Assembly (NCBI GenBank): GCA_022704985.1
Contig: JAKJFI010000034.1
Span: 1-8,412 of the forward strand
Length of the DNA stretch: 8,412 nucleotides
Direction: 5' to 3'
Source of the DNA: Candidatus Omnitrophota bacterium
GTDB taxonomy: Bacteria; Ratteibacteria; UBA8468; B48-G9; JAFGKM01
In this document: one piece after another, positions 1-6,466 of the stretch
Numbering within the stretch: the first letter of the stretch is position 1
Layout of the letters: the number at the start of each line of letters is the position of its first letter
Position numbers and translations under genes: made by a program
Notes under the pieces: model-generated
What the model saw: only the letters and a program-made list of their open reading frames with translations
What the model was told of the DNA's origin: nothing
Database searches by the model: none

Positions 1-362
1 ATGTTGGTCAGTAGTGTAACCGCAAGGATTTTCAGGCCGCTTCCACTCTTCCCTTCAACCGCCGCCTTCATCACCTGCCTGTCCGCATGCACCGTCAGGA
101 AATCCGCTCCGAGACCCGACGCCTGCTTCACCGCATCCCTTACCGTATCCGCAATGTCATGAAATTTCAGGTCAAGGAATACTTTTTTGCCTTTTTTGAC
201 CAGCGAGGAAATGAATCCCGCACCGGCGAGGGTATGAAGAATAATTCCGACCTTGAAGAACTCCACGACCCCGTCAAGACGATTTACAAATCCTTCCGCC
301 TCTTGCGTGGTTGCGGTATCCAGAGCGAATATCAGCCTTTTTCCTGGGTCAGTTTTTTCCAT
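1..362 (-). CDS. pyrF: Orotidine 5'-phosphate decarboxylase, N-terminal part (cut by window edge)
   Basis: This gene encodes the cytosolic enzyme that decarboxylates OMP to UMP, the last step of de novo pyrimidine synthesis. The 120 codons present read as a TIM-barrel N-terminus: LIFALD at residues 10-15, FFKVGI at 35-40, the family's catalytic D-x-K-x-x-D signature in FLDLKFHDIADTV (Asp64, Lys66, Asp69), TVHA at 90-93 and LAVTLLTN at 113-120. The remaining half lies beyond position 1. The ATG at 362-360 follows GAGGG by about four bases, and the recognisable barrel begins within ten residues of it, so the start is well placed. It sits 124 bases downstream of tkt on the same strand with no terminator visible between, so the two are probably co-transcribed. 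Identification is confident; only the truncation limits it. Confidence 0.93.
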   Translation of the reverse strand, partial: MEKTDPGKRLIFALDTATTQEAEGFVNRLDGVVEFFKVGIILHTLAGAGFISSLVKKGKKVFLDLKFHDIADTVRDAVKQASGLGADFLTVHADRQVMKAAVEGKSGSGLKILAVTLLTN

Positions 363-486
363 GCGTCCCTCTCGTTTTTAACCTTTGCGTTGCACGAACA
401 AACGCCGTCGCGCCTGTAGAAAAAAACAACCGTTGAAGCCATGTCTTCCGGCATGACCCGTTCAGGTTCAAACCAGAGTACCGTTT

Positions 487-2406
487 TCAGACCTTCTCGT
501 CTATACTGGATTCAATCAGGGATACGATGGATTCTGGGTCCATGCCTTCTTTCTTGAAGAGATAGTTCGGTTCGCCGGAACTGCCGTACTGCGTTACTCC
601 AAGACGGAAGAACTTGCCGGCATATTTCTTATTCAGGAGATGTAATGCTACGGTCATGCCCAGCCCCGTATCCACGTGATGGTCTTCCAGTGTCACAATA
701 AACCCGGTAGAAAACGCCTTTTCCATGGCTTTCTCGTCTATTGCAAGGGGACAGGCGACATTGATGACGCCCACGTTTACGCCTTTCTCTTTTAGAATTT
801 CCGCGGCCTTGAGCGCGCGCGGCACCATGCAGCCCATCGTGATGATATAACCCTGACTTCCTTCTCTCAGCATATCCGTCTTGCCGTATTCAAACTCGTA
901 GTTTTCGTCGAAGAATACCGCGCCGTCTTCTTTGGTAACAACAGGGACCTTTGACCTGCCCATGCCAACGAACCAGTTGCCGGGCTGTCCCGCAACATGC
1001 CTTATAATCCTGTCGGTCTGGTTGGGGTCGGCAGGGATGACAACCCTGAACCCGAAAAGGTTTCTTAACGTACCCACGTAATCGATGCACTGGTGCGTCT
1101 TTCCGTCTTCACCCACGTCAAGTCCGATATGCGTGCATACCAGTTTCAGGTTGCTGTAGTTCTGGTCGTTCAGGCGCGCCTGGTTAAAGGTCTCGTCCAC
1201 GCCGAAGACCCCGAAATCCGAGAAGAAACTGATTATCTTGTCCGTGGAGATGGCTCCGGCTATCGTGGCGGTGTTGTGCTCCTGAACTCCGGCCTGGAAG
1301 AATTTGTCCGGAAATTCCTTTGCAAAGATGTCAGTCTTCACGGAAACGGCAAGGTCGCAGTCAAAAACCGCAACCGGGTATTCTTTATTGTCAAGGTTTG
1401 CCTTTGTAACTTCCACCAGCGCTTTCCCGTACGCGCTCCGGTTATCTGTTTTATCTTCCTTTTTGTAAATCACGGGTGCGCCCTTTTTCAGGTTTGGATT
1501 AAAGTAGAACTTCCTGTCAGGGTACGACCATTTCTGTTCTCTTAACTTCCTGTACTTGTCCAGCTCCGGCGTCAGTCCCAGCTCGCTCATCGCCTTTGCG
1601 TACGCCTGTTCGTCGAGGGTTTTGCCGTGGTATTTGTACTCGTTCTCCATGAAGGAAACGCCTTTGCCCATCACCGTGTTTGCTATAATGCAGACAGGCC
1701 TGTCCATTTTAACGGAATCTCTTATCGCATTGTAGAGTTGTGCAAAGTCATGTCCGTCAACCTCCATAGTCTCCCATCCATCCGATTTATAGTTGGCGCA
1801 TATTCTGCACGGCATGACGTCGTCAGTTCTTCCGCTTATCTGTATGTTATTGTTGTCAACGATTACCGTGATGTTGTTCAGCCCGTACTTTGACGCAAAT
1901 CTCCTCGCCTCCGCTATCTGCCCTTTGGTATGTTCTCCGTCGCTGGTAAGGACAAAGGTATAGGTGTCCCTGCCGTGAATCTTGTCGCCGAGGGCAAAAC
2001 CGCACCCTGCTGAAAGCCCCTTTCCCAGGTTGCCCGTGCCCCATTCCACACCCGGCACCTTCCGCACCACGTGTCCCTCAAAAATGCTCCCGGAAAGACG
2101 GAATGTCGCCACCGCCATATCAATGTCAAAAAAGCCCAGCCGCCCCATCGCCGCATAGACGCCGGGAGAGGTGTGTCCGTGGCTGACGACTATCTTATCC
2201 CTGTTGGGGTCATCAACCCGGTCGGGGGCGATGTTTGCATACGAAAAAACCGTCAGGTACATATCCAGCGAGGACATCGAACCGCCCGGATGTCCTGAGT
2301 TGGAAATAGTCGTCATCGTTAGAATGTCACCCGTGCACAGTCTGCTCAGTTCCTGCAGTTTGGAAATATCTTCGCCGGTCAGACGCTCCTTCTCAAATCT
2401 TGCCAT
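487..2406 (-). CDS. tkt: Transketolase, full-length single chain
   Basis: This gene encodes transketolase, which moves two-carbon ketol units between sugar phosphates with thiamine pyrophosphate and Mg2+ in the non-oxidative pentose phosphate pathway. The 639-residue chain carries the usual three parts in order. The N-terminal TPP domain has NSGHPGG (36-42), SHGHTSPG (75-82), SDGEHTKGQ (155-163) and DNNNIQISG (184-192). The pyrimidine-binding domain has the catalytic Glu376 in QAGVQEHN and GEDGKTHQ (432-439). A C-terminal domain contains LEDHHV. Length is normal for the fused bacterial form, which many archaea split in two. Upstream in-frame ATGs exist at 2448 and 2421, but the one at 2448 lies in the predicted -10 box and only the ATG at 2406 has a good Shine-Dalgarno site. 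The glycine of the usual GDG motif is Ser, and the acidic residue usual six positions after that glycine is Lys161. It could be specialised, but transketolase is the clear call. Confidence 0.93.
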   Translation of the reverse strand: MARFEKERLTGEDISKLQELSRLCTGDILTMTTISNSGHPGGSMSSLDMYLTVFSYANIAPDRVDDPNRDKIVVSHGHTSPGVYAAMGRLGFFDIDMAVATFRLSGSIFEGHVVRKVPGVEWGTGNLGKGLSAGCGFALGDKIHGRDTYTFVLTSDGEHTKGQIAEARRFASKYGLNNITVIVDNNNIQISGRTDDVMPCRICANYKSDGWETMEVDGHDFAQLYNAIRDSVKMDRPVCIIANTVMGKGVSFMENEYKYHGKTLDEQAYAKAMSELGLTPELDKYRKLREQKWSYPDRKFYFNPNLKKGAPVIYKKEDKTDNRSAYGKALVEVTKANLDNKEYPVAVFDCDLAVSVKTDIFAKEFPDKFFQAGVQEHNTATIAGAISTDKIISFFSDFGVFGVDETFNQARLNDQNYSNLKLVCTHIGLDVGEDGKTHQCIDYVGTLRNLFGFRVVIPADPNQTDRIIRHVAGQPGNWFVGMGRSKVPVVTKEDGAVFFDENYEFEYGKTDMLREGSQGYIITMGCMVPRALKAAEILKEKGVNVGVINVACPLAIDEKAMEKAFSTGFIVTLEDHHVDTGLGMTVALHLLNKKYAGKFFRLGVTQYGSSGEPNYLFKKEGMDPESIVSLIESSIDEKV

Positions 2407-2413
2407 TTTGTGT

Positions 2414-2419
2414 CCCTCC
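2414..2419 (-). promoter_or_regulatory. Ribosome binding site of tkt
   Basis: On the minus strand this reads GGAGGG, seven bases before the ATG at 2406. It decides the tkt start in favour of that ATG over the in-frame upstream ATGs at 2421 and 2448, neither of which has a comparable site. Confidence 0.7.
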
Positions 2420-2446
2420 ATATATCTATATTTTGTAAAGTTTCTC

Positions 2447-2455
2447 ATTATAGCA
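2447..2455 (-). promoter_or_regulatory. Extended -10 promoter for tkt
   Basis: The minus strand reads TGCTATAAT: a perfect TATAAT hexamer preceded by the TGn extension that lets housekeeping sigma factors work with a weak -35. No good -35 is seen about 17 bases upstream (TATCAT there). Transcription would begin near 2440, leaving a leader of about 34 bases that contains the GGAGGG site of tkt. The match is visible in the sequence; promoter activity is inferred. Confidence 0.55.
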
Positions 2456-2527
2456 CATAAACAATGGGAATGATACTATTCGGGACATCGCGAATGGAAT
2501 GTCATACTTAAATGGGGGCGGTTCGAG

Positions 2528-2574
2528 ACTGCTTTTTGGTGTCTATGCAGTTTCTTACTGCTTTGTCCATGCAG
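2528..2574 (+). repeat. Imperfect direct repeat upstream of the PHP gene
   Basis: Two copies 29 bases apart, ACTGCTTTT...TATGCAG (2528-2550) and ACTGCTTT...CATGCAG (2557-2574), share ACTGCTTT and ATGCAG with a different-length middle. Each copy also starts with CTGC and ends with GCAG, so each can be read as a small inverted repeat. The pair ends 24 bases before the predicted -35 of the rightward promoter, a position where an activator or repressor could bind. No regulator gene lies in the window, and chance similarity is not excluded. Confidence 0.3.
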
Positions 2575-2598
2575 AAATTTCAGTTTTCGGAAGTTTTC

Positions 2599-2628
2599 TT
2601 GAAATAATCGGGGGTATGAGTGTATCAT
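2599..2628 (+). promoter_or_regulatory. Housekeeping-type promoter driving the rightward genes
   Basis: TTGAAA (2599-2604) and TATCAT (2623-2628) each match the sigma-70 consensus at five of six bases and are separated by 18 bases. The start of transcription would be near 2635, leaving a leader of about 15 bases before the ATG at 2650. This would place the possible GTG start at 2620 upstream of the transcript and so argues against it. It likely serves the PHP gene and proS, and perhaps genes further right. Confidence 0.5.
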
Positions 2629-2640
2629 AATGGGAACTCT

Positions 2641-2645
2641 GGGAG
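2641..2645 (+). promoter_or_regulatory. Ribosome binding site of the PHP gene
   Basis: GGGAG lies four bases before the ATG at 2650 and ten before a second in-frame ATG at 2656. Either could be used. The first is taken as the start here; the choice changes the protein by only two residues. Confidence 0.45.
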
Positions 2646-2649
2646 TGAT

Positions 2650-3543
2650 ATGGGCATGAAAAGGTTTAGGTACGACACTTCGGGCAGGTGGTTTAAGGGG
2701 AATACGCATATTCACAGCACTGTTTCAGACGGAGGAAAGGATTTTAAGGAGCTGGCTGAGATGTATGCATCAAAAGGGTATGCGTTTCTCTTCCGCACCG
2801 ACCATTCGGTTCCGTCAAACGTTTCAAAAGATAAGAAAAAATATCCGTTGCTTTGGATTGACGGAGTGGAACTTGCCGGATATGATTACGCAGGGTCTCT
2901 CTACCATGTAGTCTGTCTGGGTACGGTCAGCGGCATTTCAGGAAATGACCGGGATTTCATTGCGGATTTACAGCGGGCCCGCTCGCAGGGAGCCTTTACC
3001 ATCATGGCGCATCCTCACTGGACGGGCAATTCCTTTCAGGATTATGCAAGATGGAAATTTGACGGGGTGGAAATCTATAATCACATGGGCCGGTGGCTAA
3101 ACGGCAAGGGAGAAGGGCTGTTTTTCTGGACGGAGGCGCTGAAGAACGACCCTGATATCCTCGGGTTTGCGGTTGACGATGCGCACATCAGTCCGGAACA
3201 TCCCGGGTGGGACGGCGGTTGGATAATGGTCAATGCCGGGAAATGTTCCGGTATGGAAATTGCAAAGGCGATACACAGAGGCAATTTCTACTCAAGCTGC
3301 GGACCGGAGATTCATTCGCTGAGGATTGAAGAAGGGAAACTGCATATTGAAACTTCCCCTGTTCGGTTTGTGCGGCTTGTCAGTACGGCGTGGAGAGGTC
3401 TGCGGAAAGGGAATTTCGAAGTGAAGCTGATGACAAGCGTCACTATGGAGATACCGGCGGAATGGCCGTTTGTGTACCTTGAGATAGAGGATAACGCTGG
3501 CCGCCGTGCATGGACGAATAATTTATTTACCTGCAAAGATTGA
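2650..3543 (+). CDS. PHP-domain metal-dependent hydrolase (CehA/McbA-like)
   Basis: This gene encodes a 297-residue soluble protein of the polymerase-and-histidinol-phosphatase (PHP) superfamily, whose members use two or three metal ions to cleave phosphoester or related bonds. The metal-binding pattern is visible: KGNTHIHSTVSDG (16-28, His20, His22, Asp27), FRTDHS (48-53), IMAHPHW (118-124), GVEIYN (139-144) and DDAH (176-179). After the barrel, NFYSSCGPEI (212-221) and a beta-rich tail resemble the CehA/McbA branch, which includes carbaryl- and phosphoester-cleaving enzymes; the true substrate cannot be read from the sequence. There is no signal peptide. It begins a rightward gene series with its own promoter, and proS starts 36 bases after its stop. 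An in-frame GTG at 2620 would add ten residues but falls before the predicted transcription start. The fold is confident; the function is not. Confidence 0.85.
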   Translation: MGMKRFRYDTSGRWFKGNTHIHSTVSDGGKDFKELAEMYASKGYAFLFRTDHSVPSNVSKDKKKYPLLWIDGVELAGYDYAGSLYHVVCLGTVSGISGNDRDFIADLQRARSQGAFTIMAHPHWTGNSFQDYARWKFDGVEIYNHMGRWLNGKGEGLFFWTEALKNDPDILGFAVDDAHISPEHPGWDGGWIMVNAGKCSGMEIAKAIHRGNFYSSCGPEIHSLRIEEGKLHIETSPVRFVRLVSTAWRGLRKGNFEVKLMTSVTMEIPAEWPFVYLEIEDNAGRRAWTNNLFTCKD

Positions 3544-3579
3544 TATAAGGGCAAGAAGGGAAAACGGAGGAATTTAGAA

Positions 3580-4737
3580 ATGAGATGGAGTAGATATTTC
3601 ATGCCGACCTCGAAAGAGGCGCCCAAGGATGCGGAAACCATAAGCCACAAGCTGATGTTTCGCGCCGGGCTTATAGACAAGACGTCTTCAGGGGTTTATA
3701 CCTATCTGCCTGCCGGCTATAAGGTCCTGCGGAAGGTAGAGAATATCGTAAGGGAGGAGATGAACAAGGCCGGCGCTGTGGAACTTCTTATGCCCGCGCT
3801 GCAGCCCGCAACCCTGTGGAAGGAGAGCGGACGGCTGGATAAGATGGGCGAGGAGATGATACGGTTTACCGACCGGCATAAAAGGGTTATGATTTTCGGA
3901 CCCACGCACGAAGAGGTGATTACCGATATCGTCAGGAGGTACGTCAATTCCTGGAAACAACTGCCGGTCACACTCTATCAGATACAAACCAAATTCCGCG
4001 ATGAGATGAGACCGCGATTCGGCATCATCAGGGCGAGGGAGTTCCTGATGAAGGACGCCTACAGCTTCGATGTTGACGAAAAGGGGCTCGACGAGACATA
4101 CGCGAGGATGAAAGAGGCGTATAACAACATTTTCACGAGGAGCGGGTTGACGTTTATTATCCAGCAGGCCGATTCCGGGGTCATCGGCGGGAAGTTCTCC
4201 GAAGAGTTTGTCGCAAAGGGCGAGTGCCCGGAGCTGGAGGTCGGGCACCTGTTCAAGCTGGGCAAACAGTACAGCGAGGCGATGAAGGCGGTTTTCGTGG
4301 ACAGGGACGGAAAGGAAAAAACGGTTGTTATGGGGTGTTACGGCATAGGCGTCAGCAGGATAGTCGCCGCCGCTGTTGAGAATAACTATGACGAAAAAGG
4401 CATTGTCTGGCCGCTCTCCATAGCGCCTTTCAGCGTTCTTGTCATTCCGGTCAACGTGGAAGGAGGCGAGTTGATGAGCGCGTCGGAGAAGATATATAAC
4501 GGCCTGCTCGCGGACGGGGTTGAGGTGTTAATGGATGACCGGAACGTCAGTACCGGGGTCAAATTCTCCGAAGCTGACCTCACCGGTATCCCGCTGTGGA
4601 TTGTCGTGGGCAAGAAGTTTGCCGCAACCGGCAAGGTGGAAATTAAGATAAGGAAAGAAAACAGGTTCGTGGAGGTTGAGCCGGAGGATGCCGGCAGATG
4701 GGTTAAGGATTATATAAGGCAGTCTTTGCGACGGTAG
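3580..4737 (+). CDS. proS: Prolyl-tRNA synthetase lacking the editing insertion
   Basis: This gene encodes a class II aminoacyl-tRNA synthetase that attaches proline to tRNA(Pro). Over its 385 residues the bacterial-type catalytic core is intact: motif 1 around LLMPALQP (69-76), the PTHEE loop (108-112), motif 2 in KFRDEMRPRFG...REFLMKDAYSF (138-163) and motif 3 in MGCYGIGVSR (251-260). The C-terminal anticodon-binding domain (about 285-385) is also present. Bacterial ProRS is usually about 570 residues because an editing domain (INS) of roughly 180 residues sits between motifs 2 and 3. Here GGKFSEEF (203-210) runs almost directly into ELEVGHLFKLG (218-228), so the INS is absent and only a short KGECP linker remains. 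The reading frame is unbroken. The start has GGAGG at 3566-3570, nine bases upstream. Alphaproteobacterial and mitochondrial enzymes also lack INS but keep a longer linker. The synthetase call is secure. Confidence 0.95.
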   Translation: MRWSRYFMPTSKEAPKDAETISHKLMFRAGLIDKTSSGVYTYLPAGYKVLRKVENIVREEMNKAGAVELLMPALQPATLWKESGRLDKMGEEMIRFTDRHKRVMIFGPTHEEVITDIVRRYVNSWKQLPVTLYQIQTKFRDEMRPRFGIIRAREFLMKDAYSFDVDEKGLDETYARMKEAYNNIFTRSGLTFIIQQADSGVIGGKFSEEFVAKGECPELEVGHLFKLGKQYSEAMKAVFVDRDGKEKTVVMGCYGIGVSRIVAAAVENNYDEKGIVWPLSIAPFSVLVIPVNVEGGELMSASEKIYNGLLADGVEVLMDDRNVSTGVKFSEADLTGIPLWIVVGKKFAATGKVEIKIRKENRFVEVEPEDAGRWVKDYIRQSLRR

Positions 4738-4754
4738 AATTATTCCCGTATAAT
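4726..4754 (+). promoter_or_regulatory. Possible internal promoter at the end of proS
   Basis: A perfect TATAAT (4749-4754) follows TTGCGA (4726-4731, four of six consensus bases) at 17 bases. It would start transcription near 4761, giving the membrane-protein and por genes their own promoter apart from proS. The -10 overlaps the ATG at 4753, which therefore could not serve as a start on that transcript. Confidence 0.4.
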
Positions 4755-4775
4755 GGGACACATCCGACAATCAGG

Positions 4776-4808
4776 AGATTGCCGCGCGCAAGACGTTCGC
4801 AATGACAA
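4776..4808 (+). repeat. Truncated copy of palindromic repeat family A
   Basis: These 33 bases match 6797-6829 at 30 positions (they differ at one base in each of the GCGC, GTTC and ATGAC stretches). Only the right half of the palindrome seen at 6758-6824 is present, ending in TTCGCAATGACAA; the left arm is missing. It lies between proS and the membrane-protein gene and ends four bases before the chosen ATG of that gene. Confidence 0.7.
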
Positions 4809-4812
4809 TGAT

Positions 4813-5535
4813 ATGACAACGGCGGACATTATAAAAAAAGGGGTCATTTTCAGGCAGAAGGAATTCCTGCTGTCTCTGGTTGTCTTTGCATACCTGATGT
4901 TTTCCCTTTCAATCCTGTTGCTGAAGTTTTCGGAAAGAGCCCTTTTATTGCTACAGTTTTTTTTCCTTCTCTTTGAGAATTACATAACCGTGGCGGTCTA
5001 CTACGGAATCAAGGAATATATATTTGAGGGGAAATTCAACCTTTCGGAGATATTCGTTAAGGCGGGACATTTCTTTTTCAGGGTTCTGTCGTACAAGTTG
5101 TTTGCCGGTTTCTTTGCGCTTTTACTGGTCTCATTCTGCATCAGCATGATTGAGCTGGTCAAGAGCTCGTCTCTTGCGGCGGCGGGGTTTATCACGGGGT
5201 TCACCATCTTGTGGATAGCCTTTCCGGTTTACCTGCTCCTGCTTACCTTTATGGCTCCGCTGATAATAATTGCGGAGGACGCCCTGCTTTTTGTTTCTGT
5301 CAAGACAAGCCTTGTCTTTATCAGGGAAAACCTTGCCGAAATCGCAAAGCTTGTTCTGTTTGCGGCTCCTTTCTGGGCTTTTGCGCTTTTCCTGACAAAG
5401 GTGTATAATGATAGAGGTTTGTTTTTACTCGCCGGAACAGTATTCTATTTTATAGCGGTTCTGGAAATTGTAACAATCAAGATTTTTCTGTTGTTCTACA
5501 GGGAGAGGAAAAAGGGCATATCAACCTCACCCTGA
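4813..5535 (+). CDS. Unidentified integral membrane protein, about six helices
   Basis: I do not recognise a named family. The 240 residues hold about six hydrophobic segments, roughly 18-38, 43-65, 92-116, 122-154, 178-197 and 203-229, with short charged linkers and a basic C-terminus (YRERKKG, 229-235). The stretch FMAPLIIIAEDALLFVSVKT (146-165) followed by FIRENL resembles, in general pattern, DUF4013-like multi-helix proteins of unknown function; this is an impression, not a match. No catalytic motif is visible. An in-frame ATG at 4753 would add 20 residues, but these are largely encoded by repeat A and that ATG lies in a predicted -10 box. The ATG at 4813 lacks a clear Shine-Dalgarno site, so the start is uncertain. 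The last residues (STSP) and the stop lie in repeat B. porG begins 44 bases later, so co-expression with por is plausible. Confidence 0.75.
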   Translation: MTTADIIKKGVIFRQKEFLLSLVVFAYLMFSLSILLLKFSERALLLLQFFFLLFENYITVAVYYGIKEYIFEGKFNLSEIFVKAGHFFFRVLSYKLFAGFFALLLVSFCISMIELVKSSSLAAAGFITGFTILWIAFPVYLLLLTFMAPLIIIAEDALLFVSVKTSLVFIRENLAEIAKLVLFAAPFWAFALFLTKVYNDRGLFLLAGTVFYFIAVLEIVTIKIFLLFYRERKKGISTSP

Positions 5536-5562
5536 CTCTCTTCCTTCAAGAGGCGAGAGAAA
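5525..5562 (+). repeat. Palindromic repeat family B, copy 1
   Basis: CCTCAC is followed after five bases by an imperfect hairpin: CTCTC (5536-5540) pairs with GAGAG (5555-5559) and CCT (5543-5545) with AGG (5551-5553) around a TCAAG loop. The same order, CCTCAC then five bases then CTCTC...GAGAG, occurs on the opposite strand at 8053-8093. The copy overlaps the last codons and stop of the membrane-protein gene and ends just before the porG ribosome binding site. The stem is weaker than that of copy 2, as expected of an older, decayed copy. It has no T-run and is not an intrinsic terminator. Confidence 0.55.
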
Positions 5563-5579
5563 TAGTCGGAGGTGGAATA

Positions 5580-6161
5580 ATGGCTGGGAAAATATTTGAG
5601 ATAAGGTGGCATGGAAGGGGGGGGCAGGGAGCAAAAACCGCCGCCCTTCTTTTCGGCGACGCGGCGCTGTCCACGGGCAAGTATATACAGGCGTTTCCAG
5701 AATACGGGCCTGAGAGGATGGGAGCGCCGGTGCAGTCTTTCAACAGGATAAGCTCGGAGCCGATAAGGCTTCATTCCGGCATAGAGAATCCGGATGTCGT
5801 GCTTGTGCTGGACGTAACCCTTGCCGGACAGGTGGATGTTACAAAGGGTGTTGACCCGGACAAGGGAGTGCTGATAATAAATACTCCGCTTTCCGCCGAC
5901 GATATAAAGAAGAAATTGAACTATAACGGCAGGGTCTGCACGGTGGATGCCTCTGCAATAGCCACCGACACGATAGGGAGAAATATCCCCAACACACCCA
6001 TGATAGGCGCGCTTGTGAGGGTTGCGGGGATACTTGGGTTGGAGGAACTGCTTGAGGATACGAAGAAAAAACTGGAAAAAAAGTTCAGGAACAGGCCTGA
6101 AATCATAGAGGGAAATCTACAGGCTATTAAGCGAGCCTATAATGAAGTAAAAGGAGTCTGA
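5580..6161 (+). CDS. porG: Pyruvate:ferredoxin oxidoreductase, gamma subunit
   Basis: This gene encodes the gamma subunit of the 2-oxoacid:ferredoxin oxidoreductase complex, which in the POR enzyme converts pyruvate and CoA to acetyl-CoA, CO2 and reduced ferredoxin in the cytoplasm. The 193-residue protein has the family's N-terminal EIRWHGRGGQGAKTAA (7-22), the YGPERMGAPVQSF stretch (42-54), a PDVVLVLDVTL strand (71-81) and IPNTPMIGALV in the second half; the length is typical for a free-standing gamma subunit. The start is well set by GGAGG at 5568-5572, seven bases upstream. porD begins two bases after its stop, so translation is probably coupled. Related complexes use 2-oxoglutarate or branched-chain oxoacids, and the gamma subunit alone does not separate them; the PorA and PorB sequences favour pyruvate. 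Confidence 0.93.
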   Translation: MAGKIFEIRWHGRGGQGAKTAALLFGDAALSTGKYIQAFPEYGPERMGAPVQSFNRISSEPIRLHSGIENPDVVLVLDVTLAGQVDVTKGVDPDKGVLIINTPLSADDIKKKLNYNGRVCTVDASAIATDTIGRNIPNTPMIGALVRVAGILGLEELLEDTKKKLEKKFRNRPEIIEGNLQAIKRAYNEVKGV

Positions 6162-6163
6162 AC

Positions 6164-6466
6164 ATGGAAGAAAAAAAAGCAACCTGGAAAGAATTGCCCG
6201 AAGGCACCGCGTTGGATGGCGCATCCTCGCTGAAGTTTAAGACGGGCAACTGGCGTACCGACAGACCCGTGCACATTCCGGAGAAATGCATCCATTGTCT
6301 TTTCTGCTGGGTTTCCTGTCCTGACGGCGCTGTGAAGGTAAATGCTGAAACCGGCAAGTTTGAGGAGTTTAATTATGATTTCTGCAAGGGCTGCGGGATA
6401 TGCGCTTACGAGTGTCCTAAAGACGCTATCAAGATGGTCAATGAGCAGGAGGCGAACGAAAAATGA
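6164..6466 (+). CDS. porD: Pyruvate:ferredoxin oxidoreductase, delta subunit (2[4Fe-4S] ferredoxin-like)
   Basis: This gene encodes the 100-residue iron-sulfur subunit that relays electrons from the TPP centre of the complex to ferredoxin. Two complete [4Fe-4S] motifs are visible: Cys42, Cys45, Cys48 and Cys52 in CIHCLFCWVSCPDG, and Cys74, Cys77, Cys80 and Cys84 in CKGCGICAYECPKDAI. The N-terminal segment with KTGNWRTDRPV (26-36) is typical of PorD and distinguishes it from a free ferredoxin. AAGGAG at 6151-6156, inside the end of porG, is seven bases from the ATG. The stop overlaps the start of the next gene as ATGA, so the two are tightly coupled. Nothing is missing or unusual in the cluster ligands. 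Confidence 0.94.
   Translation: MEEKKATWKELPEGTALDGASSLKFKTGNWRTDRPVHIPEKCIHCLFCWVSCPDGAVKVNAETGKFEEFNYDFCKGCGICAYECPKDAIKMVNEQEANEK
6447..6452 (+). promoter_or_regulatory. Ribosome binding site of the small gene inside porD
   Basis: AGGAGG lies ten bases before the ATG at 6463, within the final codons of porD. A full consensus site at this place is the best evidence that the small gene after porD is translated and starts at 6463 rather than at the in-frame ATG at 6472. Confidence 0.65.

Noticed and set aside
87..419. Plus-strand reading frame of 110 codons
   Set aside because: It is antisense to pyrF, whose catalytic motif is clear on the other strand, and its translation resembles no protein family.
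332..454. Minus-strand reading frame of 40 codons in the tkt-pyrF gap, overlapping the pyrF start
   Set aside because: It has no ribosome binding site, no recognisable motif, and runs into pyrF in another frame. Too little supports it as a gene, though a leader peptide cannot be excluded.
2484..2503. GACAT...ATGTC inverted repeat upstream of tkt
   Set aside because: Only five paired bases with ten between; this is expected often by chance.
3688..4248. Minus-strand reading frame of 186 codons
   Set aside because: It is antisense to the catalytic core of proS and shows no motif.
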